NCBI GenBank assembly: GCA_020072965.1
Contig: JAIQFY010000003.1
Coordinates: 62,001 to 126,000 of the forward strand
Source of the DNA: Terriglobia bacterium
Lineage (GTDB): Bacteria > Acidobacteriota > Terriglobia > JAIQFV01
Reading direction: 5' to 3'
DNA: 64,000 bases
Position 1 is the stretch's first letter. Every line of letters starts with the position of its first letter. A program made the position numbers and the translations under genes. Under the pieces are notes generated by a model, which was not told where the DNA came from, searched no databases, and saw only the letters and a list, made by a program, of their open reading frames with translations. Positions 35,063 to 43,926 of this stretch are shown one piece after another.

Positions 35063-37363
35063 GTGTGCATCAAACTCGCATCATTCACAGGAACTCCTGG
35101 CATTGTACAGGTTCAATTAAAGCGGCGTCCCTCGCCACGCCTGATTCAATTCTCCATATTTCTCGCGCTGTCTTTCCTTTGCGGTCCGAGGGGTGAACTC
35201 CTCCTGGCCCAGCCGGCTCCTACCGCCAAGGCGGAGGCCCCCGCTCCTCCCGTCCAACTCTTAGTGGGAGAAGATGTCCTCACCGTTAAGGCAGTTCATC
35301 AGGAGCAAACGGAGAAACATAAGTATTTATTGCGCGGGAAAGCGGAAATCGATTACCGCGACATGAAGTTTTTTGCGGATGAGATGACCTATGATGATGA
35401 AACAGGCGACGTGGAGGCCACCGGTCACGTCCATTTTGAACGGGAGGTGGAAACCATAACGGGCTCCCGTCTGAAGATGAATGTCATTTCGAAGACCGGC
35501 GTGATCTATGAGGCCAAGGGAATGGCCACCCCGAATTTCTTTTTCGAAGGCGCCGAGATCCAAAAGATCGGGGAGGACAAATACAAAGTCATAAACGGGA
35601 CGGTGACGGCATGCAAGGGAGAGGTCCCCAAGTGGTCGTTCCATACCCAGGTCGCCGTCGTCAACGTCGAGGAGTCGGTTTTTCTGCAGCATGCCACCTT
35701 CAAGATCAAGAGCATCCCGCTCTTCTACTTCCCTTACGCCGCCGCGCCCGTGACCAAGCGCGAGCGGCAAACCGGGTTTTTGATTCCAACCACCGGATCG
35801 TCTTCGCAGAAGGGTCGGACCTTTGGCGACGCCTTCTATTGGGCCATTAACCGTTCTGCGGATCTCCTTCTTACCGGGGAATACTTTTCGTCCCGGGGGT
35901 GGGCTGAAGAAATGCAATTCCGCGCGCGCCCCAGTGAAACCAACTACATCAACGTGTTTGGTTTTCACGTCAACGATCGGAAAGACCAGGGCGGGCAGAG
36001 CGCCAAGGTCGGGGCGAGCTATGTTTTCTCCAATGGATTTCGCGCCGTTGCTGATTTCAATTATGTGAGTTCCATTACGTTTCGCCAGGTGTTTGGAGAT
36101 TCCTTCAATGCCATTGTGCTGCCTGACCAGACGTCGCAGGCCTTTGTGGGGCGCAACTACGATTCGTATAGCCTGAACTTTGACATTTTCCGGAACGAAA
36201 CCTTTTTCGACCAGGGCTCGGTAATTCTTCGACGGTTTCCCGCCGCCGAGTTCTCGGTGATGCCACGAGAGATCAAAGATCTCCCGATTTACTTCTCTTT
36301 CGATTCAGCCGTGGACGGAATCCATCGACTGGATCCAGGGCTCTCGACCCCCAATGTCTCCCAGCGGATCGACTTTGCGCCACGCATCACCTTCCGCCTC
36401 CCCGCGATTCTGGGGACGTACTTCACACCGTCAGTTGAATTTCGGGAAACGGGCTACCGCAACCGCGTCCAATCCCCCAATACCACGCCCGAAGCGCTCA
36501 ACCGGACTACGGGAGAGTTCCGCCTTGATTTCAGGGGACTCGGACTGGAGCGCATCTATGAACACAAGGGAGGATGGTGGGGGGATCGCTTCAAACATGT
36601 CATCGAACCCGAAGTGACTTACCGGCTGGTGCGCGGGGTCAGCGACATCGATCAGATTATCCGTTTTGATGAACGCGATGTCCTGGTCAACACCAATGAG
36701 ATCGAGTATGGCATTACCAACCGGATCTTCATGCGGCGCGACGAGGGGGCCGGTTCGGACCAGGCGCGCGAGTTGCTGAGCTGGAGGATCTCGCAAAAAT
36801 ACTTTTTTGATCCCACGCTGGGAGGCGCCATCGTTCCAGGGCGGCGCAATGTGTTTGATGCCCTGCAGGACTTAACGGGCTTCGCATTCTCTGACGGCCC
36901 ACGGCGTTTCACACCGATCGTCTCGCTGCTCCGTTTCAGTCCGCGGGACGGGTGGAGCGGAGACTTCCGGGTCGACTACGACACGGGACTCCATCAAATC
37001 AGAAACTCAAGCGTCACAGCGAATGTTTCAAACCCTGGGCGTTTTCTCTCCTTCACGTATTTTTTGACGCGCCAGCATGATCCTCTGACCCTCGCCTCAA
37101 ACCAGCTGCGCGCCACATTTGGCGTGGGCAATTTCAACAAACCCGGAATATCCTCGGCTTTTTCCATCAGCTACGACTTGAAGGGGTCCACGATTCAGAA
37201 TAGCGTGGTCCAGCTCGGCTACAACTGGGACTGCTGCGGGATCATGCTGGAGTTCAGGGAGTTCAACATCGGCCTCCGGGATGAGACCCAATTTCGTTTT
37301 TCCTTTTCACTGCTGAATGTGGGATCATTCGGAAACTTGAAACGCCAGGAGCGGTTGTTTTAA
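35063..37363 (+). CDS. lptD: LPS-assembly protein LptD (OstA)
   Basis: A 766-residue outer-membrane protein that inserts lipopolysaccharide into the outer leaflet. A signal peptide is followed by an OstA/LptA-like beta-jellyroll domain at about residues 65-190 (KYLLRGKAEIDYRDMKFFAD, GDVEATGHVHFEREVETITG) and a long beta-barrel to the C-terminus with many aromatic strands. The barrel begins around SIPLFYFPYAAAPVTKRERQ. The paired Cys residues of proteobacterial LptD are mostly absent; a Cys-Cys pair (NWDCCG) occurs near the end. Start is a GTG at 35063; an in-frame stop lies 24 bases upstream and no later start precedes the signal peptide. Its presence shows a diderm cell with an LPS-type outer membrane, in line with gmhA and the heptose adenylyltransferase later in the window. 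Confidence 0.88.
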   Translation: MCIKLASFTGTPGIVQVQLKRRPSPRLIQFSIFLALSFLCGPRGELLLAQPAPTAKAEAPAPPVQLLVGEDVLTVKAVHQEQTEKHKYLLRGKAEIDYRDMKFFADEMTYDDETGDVEATGHVHFEREVETITGSRLKMNVISKTGVIYEAKGMATPNFFFEGAEIQKIGEDKYKVINGTVTACKGEVPKWSFHTQVAVVNVEESVFLQHATFKIKSIPLFYFPYAAAPVTKRERQTGFLIPTTGSSSQKGRTFGDAFYWAINRSADLLLTGEYFSSRGWAEEMQFRARPSETNYINVFGFHVNDRKDQGGQSAKVGASYVFSNGFRAVADFNYVSSITFRQVFGDSFNAIVLPDQTSQAFVGRNYDSYSLNFDIFRNETFFDQGSVILRRFPAAEFSVMPREIKDLPIYFSFDSAVDGIHRLDPGLSTPNVSQRIDFAPRITFRLPAILGTYFTPSVEFRETGYRNRVQSPNTTPEALNRTTGEFRLDFRGLGLERIYEHKGGWWGDRFKHVIEPEVTYRLVRGVSDIDQIIRFDERDVLVNTNEIEYGITNRIFMRRDEGAGSDQARELLSWRISQKYFFDPTLGGAIVPGRRNVFDALQDLTGFAFSDGPRRFTPIVSLLRFSPRDGWSGDFRVDYDTGLHQIRNSSVTANVSNPGRFLSFTYFLTRQHDPLTLASNQLRATFGVGNFNKPGISSAFSISYDLKGSTIQNSVVQLGYNWDCCGIMLEFREFNIGLRDETQFRFSFSLLNVGSFGNLKRQERLF

Positions 37364-37375
37364 GAACAGCAAAGA

Positions 37376-37566
37376 CAGGGATCAGGTGATAGGGATCAGC
37401 TTTAGCTATCAGCCGTAAGCTTTCAAGTATCAGCACTGGAACTTCAGCTCCTTGATTGGGTAGATCGAATGAGGCACAGGCGTCGGTTTCCATGTAAACT
37501 TAGCCTGCCAGGTCACGGTTCTTCTGCATTTGCTTACTGACAGCTGATCGCTGACGGCTTAGTCTG
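37376..37566. repeat. Imperfect inverted repeat of GATCAGC/CAGCCGT-type units
   Basis: The left part (about 37376-37440) contains GGGATCAGCTTTAGC and TATCAGCCGTAAGC. The right part (about 37535-37566) contains the complement of a related unit (CAGCTGATCGCTGACGGC). The arms are about 100 bases apart. It lies between lptD and the next gene, both on the plus strand. It resembles the dispersed intergenic repeats at 31.4 and 51.5 kb in layout but uses a different motif. Confidence 0.55.
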
Positions 37567-37608
37567 ACAAATGCTTCACGACACCTTTCTCTATCCAAGG
37601 AGACAGCC

Positions 37609-38340
37609 ATGTTCTGTCAATTCTGTGGGGCTCAGATCGAACCCAATAGCCGGTTTTGCCAAAAGTGCGGACGCGCCCAGTCAGTGGGCGGAGCGGGGAG
37701 TATGCCTCCTCCCGGGATGCCCCCCGGTTATCAAGCGCCGCTCCAATCCCCGCCTCCGTTTATTCCACCGCCGGGCGCTCATGCACAAATCGGGCATTGG
37801 ATTGGCTCCGGCTGGCATCTGGTCAAGGAAGAACTGGGCGTGTTCATGTTGTTAAGCCTGCTTTTTGTTCTCCTCAACGGGCTTGTCCCAATCATCTTGC
37901 AGGGACCGCTCATTGCGGGCTTTTACATTGTTTGCACCAAGAAGCTTCTATACGGCCGCTTTGAACTCGGCGATTTTTTTAAAGGCTTCAATTTTTTTGT
38001 GGCGGCCCTGGTGGCGAGCCTGATCATTACCGTGTTTACGTTTATTGGGACGATCTTTTGTATTATCCCCGGCTTGGTAATTGCCGCCATGTACCAGTTT
38101 ACTTATTTATTCATTATCGATAAAAAGATGGATTTCTGGCCTGCCATGCAGGCGAGCCATGCCCTGGTGAAGAGCGATTACTTCGGATTCACCCTTTTTT
38201 TCATCGCGGCCATCTTATTAAACATCATTGGCCTGATTTGCTGCATCGTCGGGGTTCTCGCGACGCTGCCGATTCTGTACGCCGCCGTGACGGTGGCGTA
38301 TAAAGAGATGGTTGGTTTCGAACCCACCACAAATTTTTAA
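37609..38340 (+). CDS. Zinc-ribbon membrane protein with multi-helix C-terminal domain
   Basis: A 243-residue protein. Residues 3-24 form a zinc ribbon (CQFCGAQIEPNSRFCQKCG). A Pro/Gly-rich linker (PPPGMPPGYQAPLQS) spans about 30-60. The rest has about four or five transmembrane helices (LLSLLFVLLNGLVPIIL, VAALVASLIITVFTFIG) and resembles DUF975-type integral membrane proteins. AAGGAGACAGCC precedes the ATG. Function is unknown; zinc-ribbon/membrane fusions are common in Acidobacteriota. It follows lptD and precedes a DUF2752 protein on the same strand. Confidence 0.7.
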   Translation: MFCQFCGAQIEPNSRFCQKCGRAQSVGGAGSMPPPGMPPGYQAPLQSPPPFIPPPGAHAQIGHWIGSGWHLVKEELGVFMLLSLLFVLLNGLVPIILQGPLIAGFYIVCTKKLLYGRFELGDFFKGFNFFVAALVASLIITVFTFIGTIFCIIPGLVIAAMYQFTYLFIIDKKMDFWPAMQASHALVKSDYFGFTLFFIAAILLNIIGLICCIVGVLATLPILYAAVTVAYKEMVGFEPTTNF

Positions 38341-38400
38341 ACGGATGGACCTTGCCCTTGAAGAGCGGTCTTCTGCTCGTCTGGCGGGCTCATTGAGATT

Positions 38401-38826
38401 ATGTATACTGATGCCAAAATGACTCCGCACAGGATTCATCGCGATAGGGCTGGAGCGGTCTGGCAGGTTGCCGTCGCTGGCCTGGCACTCCTGTCCCTCC
38501 GGTTTTACGCCGTGCCCTTACAGCCGAAGTTCACGGTGTGCGGATTTCACTGGCTGACCGGCCGGCCCTGCCCGCTCTGTGGCATGACCCGTGCGCTGTC
38601 CCAGCTGGCAAAGGGGCACGGGATCGCGGCGATCCATTTCAACGCTCTCGGCCCGCTCGTGTTTGTCGTTTTGGGCGCGGCGCTGGTGGGTGGGATTCTG
38701 CAACTCGCCGGGTGGGATTTCTGGGATCGGGTGATTCCCGCGTCGGGCCGCAAGAAGTTTTGGTCGGGGTGTGTTGTTTTGTTCTTGGGATATGGGTTAC
38801 TGCGGTTTTTCCAGATCGTTCCTTGA
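38401..38826 (+). CDS. DUF2752-family small membrane protein
   Basis: A 141-residue protein with three predicted transmembrane helices. The family motif CPLCGMTRAL is present after HWLTGRPC, with an aromatic helix and a C-terminal helix (FWSGCVVLFLGYGLLRFF). DUF2752 proteins are short bacterial membrane proteins of unknown function. The first ATG (38401) is used; a second at 38419 is possible. It is convergent with gatB; a hairpin (38835-38859) lies between them. Confidence 0.72.
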   Translation: MYTDAKMTPHRIHRDRAGAVWQVAVAGLALLSLRFYAVPLQPKFTVCGFHWLTGRPCPLCGMTRALSQLAKGHGIAAIHFNALGPLVFVVLGAALVGGILQLAGWDFWDRVIPASGRKKFWSGCVVLFLGYGLLRFFQIVP

Positions 38827-38834
38827 GGGAGTTA

Positions 38835-38859
38835 CAGGGCGACCGGGCGGGTCGCCCTG
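38835..38859. terminator. Perfect 10-bp GC-rich inverted repeat between convergent DUF2752 and gatB genes
   Basis: CAGGGCGACC (38835-38844) and GGTCGCCCTG (38850-38859) form a 10-bp stem with a 5-base loop, GGGCG. It is positioned to end both converging transcripts. It has no T-run. It shares GGGCG/CGCCC stems with the hairpins at 30650 and 56187. Confidence 0.55.
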
Positions 38860-38884
38860 CGCATGGGGCCTGCTGCGCGGTCGC

Positions 38885-40327
38885 TTAGTTTTCCTCCAAG
38901 ACCTTCTTCACCACCTCATTCACCAGTTGCGGGTTAGCTTGCCCCTTCGTCGCTTTCATGACTTGTCCGACAAACCAAGCCAGGTTCCCCGTCCTGCCGC
39001 CCCGGTATTTGGCGACATTCTCCGGCGAGGACGCGGCAACCTCCCGCGCAATCTTCTCCAAGGCAGTCACGTCGCTGATCTGAACGAGGTTCTTCTCTTC
39101 GACGATTTTGCGGGGAAACTTCCCCGTGGCGAACATTTCCTCAAAGACGACCTTGCCCATTTTTCCTGAGATGACTCCCCCCTCAATCAACCCGACCAAC
39201 TCGGCGATGTGGGCGGGAGAGATCTTGCTCTCTTGGAGGCCAAGGCTGGTGTTGTTAAGCGCTGCCGTCAATTCGCCCTTCAACCAATTGAGGGCCGGCC
39301 TGGGCTTTTTACAAATCCGGACGGTCTCCTCGAAGAATTCAGAAAATGTTCTTGAAGACGCCAGCCAGTCCGCATCGCCCTCGGGGATGCCATACTGTTC
39401 GATCAAACGGTCTTTCTTGGCGTCCGGAAGTTCCGGCATGGTTTTCAGGGTCTCTTCGACAAAGGCATCTTCAACCACCAGGGGCAAAAGGTCAGGTTCT
39501 GGAAAATACCGGTAGTCGTGAGCCTCTTCCTTGCTGCGCATCGAGTAGCTCTTTCCTTCGTCTGCGTTCCACAGGCGCGTCTCCTGCACAATATGACCGC
39601 CCGATTCCAGGATTTCCACCTGCCTGAGTATCTCGTACTCCATGGCCCTTTGCAGAAAACGGAAGGAATTCAGGTTCTTGAGTTCCGTGCGTGTTCCGAA
39701 CTCAGACGACCCCGCGGGTCTCACGGAAACATTGGCGTCACATCGCAGGTTCCCTTTCTCCATGTCGCAGTTGCACACTTCGGTCGTCTCGAGAATGGCC
39801 TTCAATTTCGAGAGATAGGCGTAGGCCTCCGTGGTTGAACGGAGATCCGGTTCCGAGACGATCTCCACCAGGGGGACCCCACTGCGATTGAGGTCGATGT
39901 AACTCTTTTCGGAGCTATCCGGAAATCCGTCATGAAGGGATTTGCCGGCATCCTCCTCAATGTGCAACCGGGTGATTCCAACCCGCTTGGCCGTGCCGTT
40001 CACCTTGATGGCAATCGCCCCGTGCTCTGAAATAGGCTTGTCATACTGGGAGATTTGATAACCCTTGGGCAGGTCGGGATAAAAATAGTTCTTTCGCGCA
40101 AACTGCGAGATGCGGTTGATGTGACAGCCGAGCGCGAGGGCAGCGCGCACAGCCAGCCGCACTACCTCGCGGTTCAGCACCGGCAGGGCCCCGGGCAATC
40201 CCAGGCAAACGGGGCAGGTGTTTGAATTCGGGGAAGCACCAAACTCCGTCGAACAGGCACAAAAGCATTTCGTCCGGGTCAGCAATTGCGCATGGACTTC
40301 CAAGCCAATGACAGGTTCGTAGTTCAC
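38885..40327 (-). CDS. gatB: Aspartyl/glutamyl-tRNA amidotransferase subunit B
   Basis: A 480-residue subunit of the GatCAB complex, which converts Asp-tRNA(Asn) or Glu-tRNA(Gln) to the amide forms. It begins VNYEPVIGLEVHAQLLTRTK and contains zinc-site cysteines (CFCAC, CPVCLG), KNYFYPDLPKGYQISQYD, RLHIEEDAGKS and DYRYFPEPDLLPL. These are fixed GatB motifs. The open frame reaches 40450, but family alignment and GAGGAG seven bases upstream place the start at a GTG at 40327. No gatA or gatC is adjacent. Confidence 0.93.
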   Translation of the reverse strand: MNYEPVIGLEVHAQLLTRTKCFCACSTEFGASPNSNTCPVCLGLPGALPVLNREVVRLAVRAALALGCHINRISQFARKNYFYPDLPKGYQISQYDKPISEHGAIAIKVNGTAKRVGITRLHIEEDAGKSLHDGFPDSSEKSYIDLNRSGVPLVEIVSEPDLRSTTEAYAYLSKLKAILETTEVCNCDMEKGNLRCDANVSVRPAGSSEFGTRTELKNLNSFRFLQRAMEYEILRQVEILESGGHIVQETRLWNADEGKSYSMRSKEEAHDYRYFPEPDLLPLVVEDAFVEETLKTMPELPDAKKDRLIEQYGIPEGDADWLASSRTFSEFFEETVRICKKPRPALNWLKGELTAALNNTSLGLQESKISPAHIAELVGLIEGGVISGKMGKVVFEEMFATGKFPRKIVEEKNLVQISDVTALEKIAREVAASSPENVAKYRGGRTGNLAWFVGQVMKATKGQANPQLVNEVVKKVLEEN

Positions 40328-40492
40328 AGATTCTCCTCGGTAGGGAGTCCTTAGTGTACCACAAGGGAGCGGGGAGGACCTTGGCCAGAGAGGGGAGGGT
40401 TTATCCCCAGCTGCAACTGGTTCGGAACAATTGTGACCGGCAACACACACCGAATTCTGTATCTAATGTAACTTGGGCATGCTCCAGCAAAC

Positions 40493-40720
40493 GTGGTCAT
40501 CTCCCTGGGGCCTGAAGAGATATCCGCCATGACGCCCGATATGTCGATACTGCTCGAATGGTTGACGGGGAGGCGCATGGAAATGCATTCCCTGAACTCC
40601 CATTGGGGGCCATCTCACATCTTGACCTGTGTGGTCGCCTGCTTTGCAAACATAATGGGCTACACTTGGTTTCAATCCGACCTCCGGAACTTTCCCGTCT
40701 ACGCACAAGTCAAGGGCTTC
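40493..40720 (+). pseudogene. Possible decayed PilZ-domain gene, copy 1
   Basis: In one plus frame from about 40558 I read VDGEAHGNAFPEL and later SHLDLCGRLL, which look like the core of a PilZ domain (V-G-D-x-x-G-x-x-F, then hydrophobic strands). Adjacent frames carry neighbouring pieces, so frameshifts would be needed to join them. The segment resembles 41217-41560 at the DNA and protein levels (for example ACFAN and WF-DLR in another frame). No intact frame or ribosome site exists. This is pattern reading by eye and weak. Confidence 0.3.
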
Positions 40721-41216
40721 CTCGAAAGTGTCGAAAAATCCTTCATTCGAAATTCTGCTCCCCGGCACCGCTGATCGCAGGTGGAATTGTCTACCAAGAG
40801 AGTAAATGGGCTTGGAGCGCCTGGGTCGCCTCGTCTCCCCGATGAGGCTTAAGGAATCGACTTTAGGAAGCGCCGCCACTCACATGTCCCCCCTTGATCT
40901 GGTCGAATTTCCACGCCGGAAGAAAACAGAAATTTCCTTAGTTCTCCCGGCATATGGCGTGGAGACAGGACAGCTCCCCTTGGAATCGGCCTATTCAGCA
41001 AAGTTTTAAAGCGGTTCTGAACTCTTTGAGAGATGGATAAGCAACACCATGCACCTTGAAAAACCAGCAAGAGAGGGTCGAGCTTTTTGACTTGATCAAC
41101 GATGTGGCTGACCGGGGAGCAACAAGAATGCCACTGGTAGTGGCGCCGCCTACAAGGGGCGAGTCTGATGAAATGGGCGGGCAGGTCATGCGCTCGAGGG
41201 GTGGAACCTGGATTTC

Positions 41217-41560
41217 TTGTTTTTGGGATTGTCAAGAAATTATGACAAGAGAGGTGATTTGGAGCACACACAGTTCTTCCGCGTCATCGTATGCTCCCAA
41301 TCGCACCAGCATCCGCTGGTTCGAGATTGGATTACGAAAACTGGTGGCGGCCATGGGGATCAATGTGGCGATGCTTTCTGGATGGCTGACTTCGAAACGG
41401 GTCGGATTAGAACTCTTTCGTTCCCAAGGAGAGCCTTTGCACATCTTGATCAGTGCTGCCGCCTGCTTCGCGAATACGATTGGATTTATTTGGTTTCCCT
41501 TTGACCTGCGTGCGCTATCGGGGTTTGCTGGTGTCGGGAGAGGGTTGGTCAGAATTTCCA
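41217..41560 (+). pseudogene. Possible decayed PilZ-domain gene, copy 2
   Basis: A plus frame from about 41340 reads GDQCGDAFWMADFETGRIRTLS and then AHLDQCCRLL, matching copy 1 and a PilZ-like layout. The preceding part of the domain (NRTSIRWFEIGLRKLV) is in a different frame, suggesting frameshift decay. It lies just upstream of the minor-pilin operon. The two copies may come from an old tandem duplication. PilZ proteins bind cyclic di-GMP and often sit near pilus genes, which makes the idea attractive, but it needs a profile search. Confidence 0.3.
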
Positions 41561-41680
41561 GACGGGTCATCCGACCCATCGCTCAGGAAGCTTGTGAAGT
41601 GAGGAGGCAGTCTTTTACGCGGAGGTTTTCACGCTCAGTGTGATGGTCTTGGAAAACAGAAAAATGGGGGGAGGGCAACA

Positions 41681-42241
41681 ATGAACATGAAACGTAGAGA
41701 TTCTTTGAATGGCCGAAAAGGCTTTTCCATGCTGGAGGCCGTCGTGGTCGTTGCTATTTCCCTGACCTTGGGCACGATTTCTGTCCCGCAGATATTCAAG
41801 ACCCTTCAACGACAACGTCTGGCCTCAACATCGCGGGAGCTGATGACGACGCTGGAAGCAGCAAGATTCGTTGCGGTTCTTCGTCAAGATGTGTTCGGGG
41901 TTCGGATCAATGATGCAGATCATACCGTGGAAGTGGTGCATTGGGACGGGAATGCCTGGCAGGGGCTCACCATCAATGGCGGTTATGATACCTTTTCGAA
42001 CCGAAAACAGCTCAGCCCAGATGTCACGATTTTGGCAACTGGCTTGGGAGAGGCGAACGTTCTGGCGTTCAATGGAAAGGGAGAGCTCCTGAGCTCCTCC
42101 AGCTCATCCCCGGCACTTTATAAATCGGGCACCACAACGCCCGCATTCACCCTGACGTCTCCGACCGGAAGTTGTGATATCACCGTCAACCGGTTCGGAA
42201 GTGTCAAGTTGGTACCGCACGGAAGTTCGGTTCAATTGTAA
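41681..42241 (+). CDS. Type IV minor pilin / GspH-FimT-like pseudopilin
   Basis: A 186-residue prepilin. The leader ends at a type III signal site (RKGFSMLEAVVVVAISLTLG) with cleavage after Gly and the Glu at mature position 5. The hydrophobic helix continues to about residue 40, and the globular part has strands and a Ser-rich loop (LLSSSSSSPALYKSG). Such proteins prime pilus assembly as FimT/FimU or GspH. GGAGGG before the ATG supports the start. It opens a four-gene run with PilV, PilW and PilX-like proteins, spaced by about 35, 73 and 104 bases. Confidence 0.82.
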   Translation: MNMKRRDSLNGRKGFSMLEAVVVVAISLTLGTISVPQIFKTLQRQRLASTSRELMTTLEAARFVAVLRQDVFGVRINDADHTVEVVHWDGNAWQGLTINGGYDTFSNRKQLSPDVTILATGLGEANVLAFNGKGELLSSSSSSPALYKSGTTTPAFTLTSPTGSCDITVNRFGSVKLVPHGSSVQL

Positions 42242-42276
42242 CTCGTACCCATCCGGGTACAACGGGGAAAACCGCG

Positions 42277-42738
42277 ATGACTCCAATACCTCCACTTATT
42301 CCGTTGCATCCTCCAAAGGACCGGGGGATGTCCATGCTGGAAGTAATCATCGGGGTGATGCTGGTGATGATTGTTTTTCTCGGGATCGCCCAGCTCATGC
42401 TCGTCGGTGTTCGCGCAACCGGCCGAACTCGGCTCGCCACTTCCACGGTGACGCTGGCCCAGCAGGGGATTGAATCTGTTCAGAGCCTGTCCTTTGATAG
42501 CATTGTGACGCCGGCATCGCCGGAATACCTGGACCAGTTCGGCAATGCAGCCGATCCGGTGAACAAGACGCATTATGTCGCCACGGATCCCTCCGTGCGC
42601 TTCATCCGGACTATGGCGGTCAGCTCGATTGGCGCCAAAGAAAAGGAGATCTCGGTGACGGTGCAAGCCTCGCGTTCTGTCTACGGCAGGGTAGCCGACA
42701 GCACCAGTTTCGTTACGCGCCGGTTGAAGTTCGATTAA
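42277..42738 (+). CDS. pilV: Minor pilin, PilV-like
   Basis: A 153-residue prepilin with a short leader ending RGMSMLEVIIGVMLVMIVFL; Glu is at mature position 5 and the hydrophobic helix is about 20 residues. A small globular domain follows. In type IVa pilus systems PilV joins PilW, PilX and FimU in a tip complex that primes assembly. Start at 42277 is preceded by GGGGAAA. The gene starts 35 bases after the FimT-like stop and ends 73 bases before the PilW-like start. PilV assignment rests on gene order and size; sequence alone only says type IV prepilin. Confidence 0.72.
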   Translation: MTPIPPLIPLHPPKDRGMSMLEVIIGVMLVMIVFLGIAQLMLVGVRATGRTRLATSTVTLAQQGIESVQSLSFDSIVTPASPEYLDQFGNAADPVNKTHYVATDPSVRFIRTMAVSSIGAKEKEISVTVQASRSVYGRVADSTSFVTRRLKFD

Positions 42739-42811
42739 TGACCGACTTTGGTTGCACCTCTCTGGGCAGTGAGTCCCCGTGGGTTTACAAGTCTCTTGGC
42801 AGGGGGAAAAA

Positions 42812-43822
42812 ATGAAGAAAGAGAAGCTCCACAATCCGAGCAAGGCAAGTTCCCCGGCCTCCCGGGGTTTCTCAATGCTGGAACTCCTCATGGCGGCCCT
42901 GCTGTTCACGGTGATCGGCTCTTCCATCGTGACGCTCTTCACACGGAGCCAGAAAGTATTTGTCTCCCAGCAGCAATTGGTTTCGGCGCAACAGAATGCC
43001 CGCAAGGCGCTCGATTACATAACAGGAACGATCGGTCTGGCCGGATATGGCGTAGCCTCGCCCCAATTGTTTCAGACTGTAATGCATAGGGATCCTCTTG
43101 TGCCCGGAAACTATCCGGTGGATAACCCTATGACCTCCGCCTTTGCGGACTTCGGGAGCTTCAACCCCGTTTCGAACCCCATCGATTCGACAAACGTTTT
43201 TATGAAGGGATGCTTCAGAAAAGTTTATGGCGCCCTCTCGGCTGGTTTTTCGATTCCCAAGGGGAGTACTTCCTTTGTGCCCACGACCCAGACTCTCCGA
43301 ATCAGCCAGGTCGCCGGAGCCTTTGAGGACGGCGATCAAGTCATGATGTACGACACTAATCCGGATTTAGCGATTGACTTTTTCTGGGTGTACGGAACCA
43401 TTTCCTCGGTCGCGACGGTCAGTTCCACCCCCCCTCAGATTGATGCCACCATTCTGTTCGCAGACGGCACTATTCCTGGCACCGGTCCATTGGCGGGCTA
43501 TAGTTTCGGATCAGGCACGATGATTTATAAGGTGGAGACCCGTGAGTTCCGTCTGAATGGCGACATCCTCGAGGTCTCCGATAACGGGAATCCCTATGAG
43601 ACTTTGATAGACCACGTCAACCAGCTTTCATTCCGATACTTTGACAGCTCGAACACTGAAATTGCGTCACCTGTCTCCACCCTGCGCGACTGCGCCCGCA
43701 TACAGACAGTTCAGATTCAAGTCACGGCTCAGAGCGTGAATAACGATATGCAAACAAAGCAGCCGCTGAGGGTCACTTACTCCTCAACGGCCACACCTCG
43801 CAATTTTCAATTTTGGCATTAG
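42812..43822 (+). CDS. pilW: Minor pilin, PilW-like
   Basis: A 336-residue prepilin. Its leader ends SRGFSMLELLMAALLFTVIG, giving Glu at mature position 5, then an amphipathic helix (LVSAQQNARKALDYITGTIG) typical of PilW. The large C-terminal domain is beta-rich. The frame opens at 42779, but GGGGGAAAAA before the ATG at 42812 gives the better start. It lies third in the minor-pilin run. Confidence 0.78.
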   Translation: MKKEKLHNPSKASSPASRGFSMLELLMAALLFTVIGSSIVTLFTRSQKVFVSQQQLVSAQQNARKALDYITGTIGLAGYGVASPQLFQTVMHRDPLVPGNYPVDNPMTSAFADFGSFNPVSNPIDSTNVFMKGCFRKVYGALSAGFSIPKGSTSFVPTTQTLRISQVAGAFEDGDQVMMYDTNPDLAIDFFWVYGTISSVATVSSTPPQIDATILFADGTIPGTGPLAGYSFGSGTMIYKVETREFRLNGDILEVSDNGNPYETLIDHVNQLSFRYFDSSNTEIASPVSTLRDCARIQTVQIQVTAQSVNNDMQTKQPLRVTYSSTATPRNFQFWH

Positions 43823-43926
43823 TGCGATTCGAGCGCGGGATTCTCTCTCGGTCGTGGCTCACATCTGGAGCGGATGAAGCAAGAATAAAATAAGTATAAC
43901 GGTGGTCCCGGACAAGGGGAATGCAC

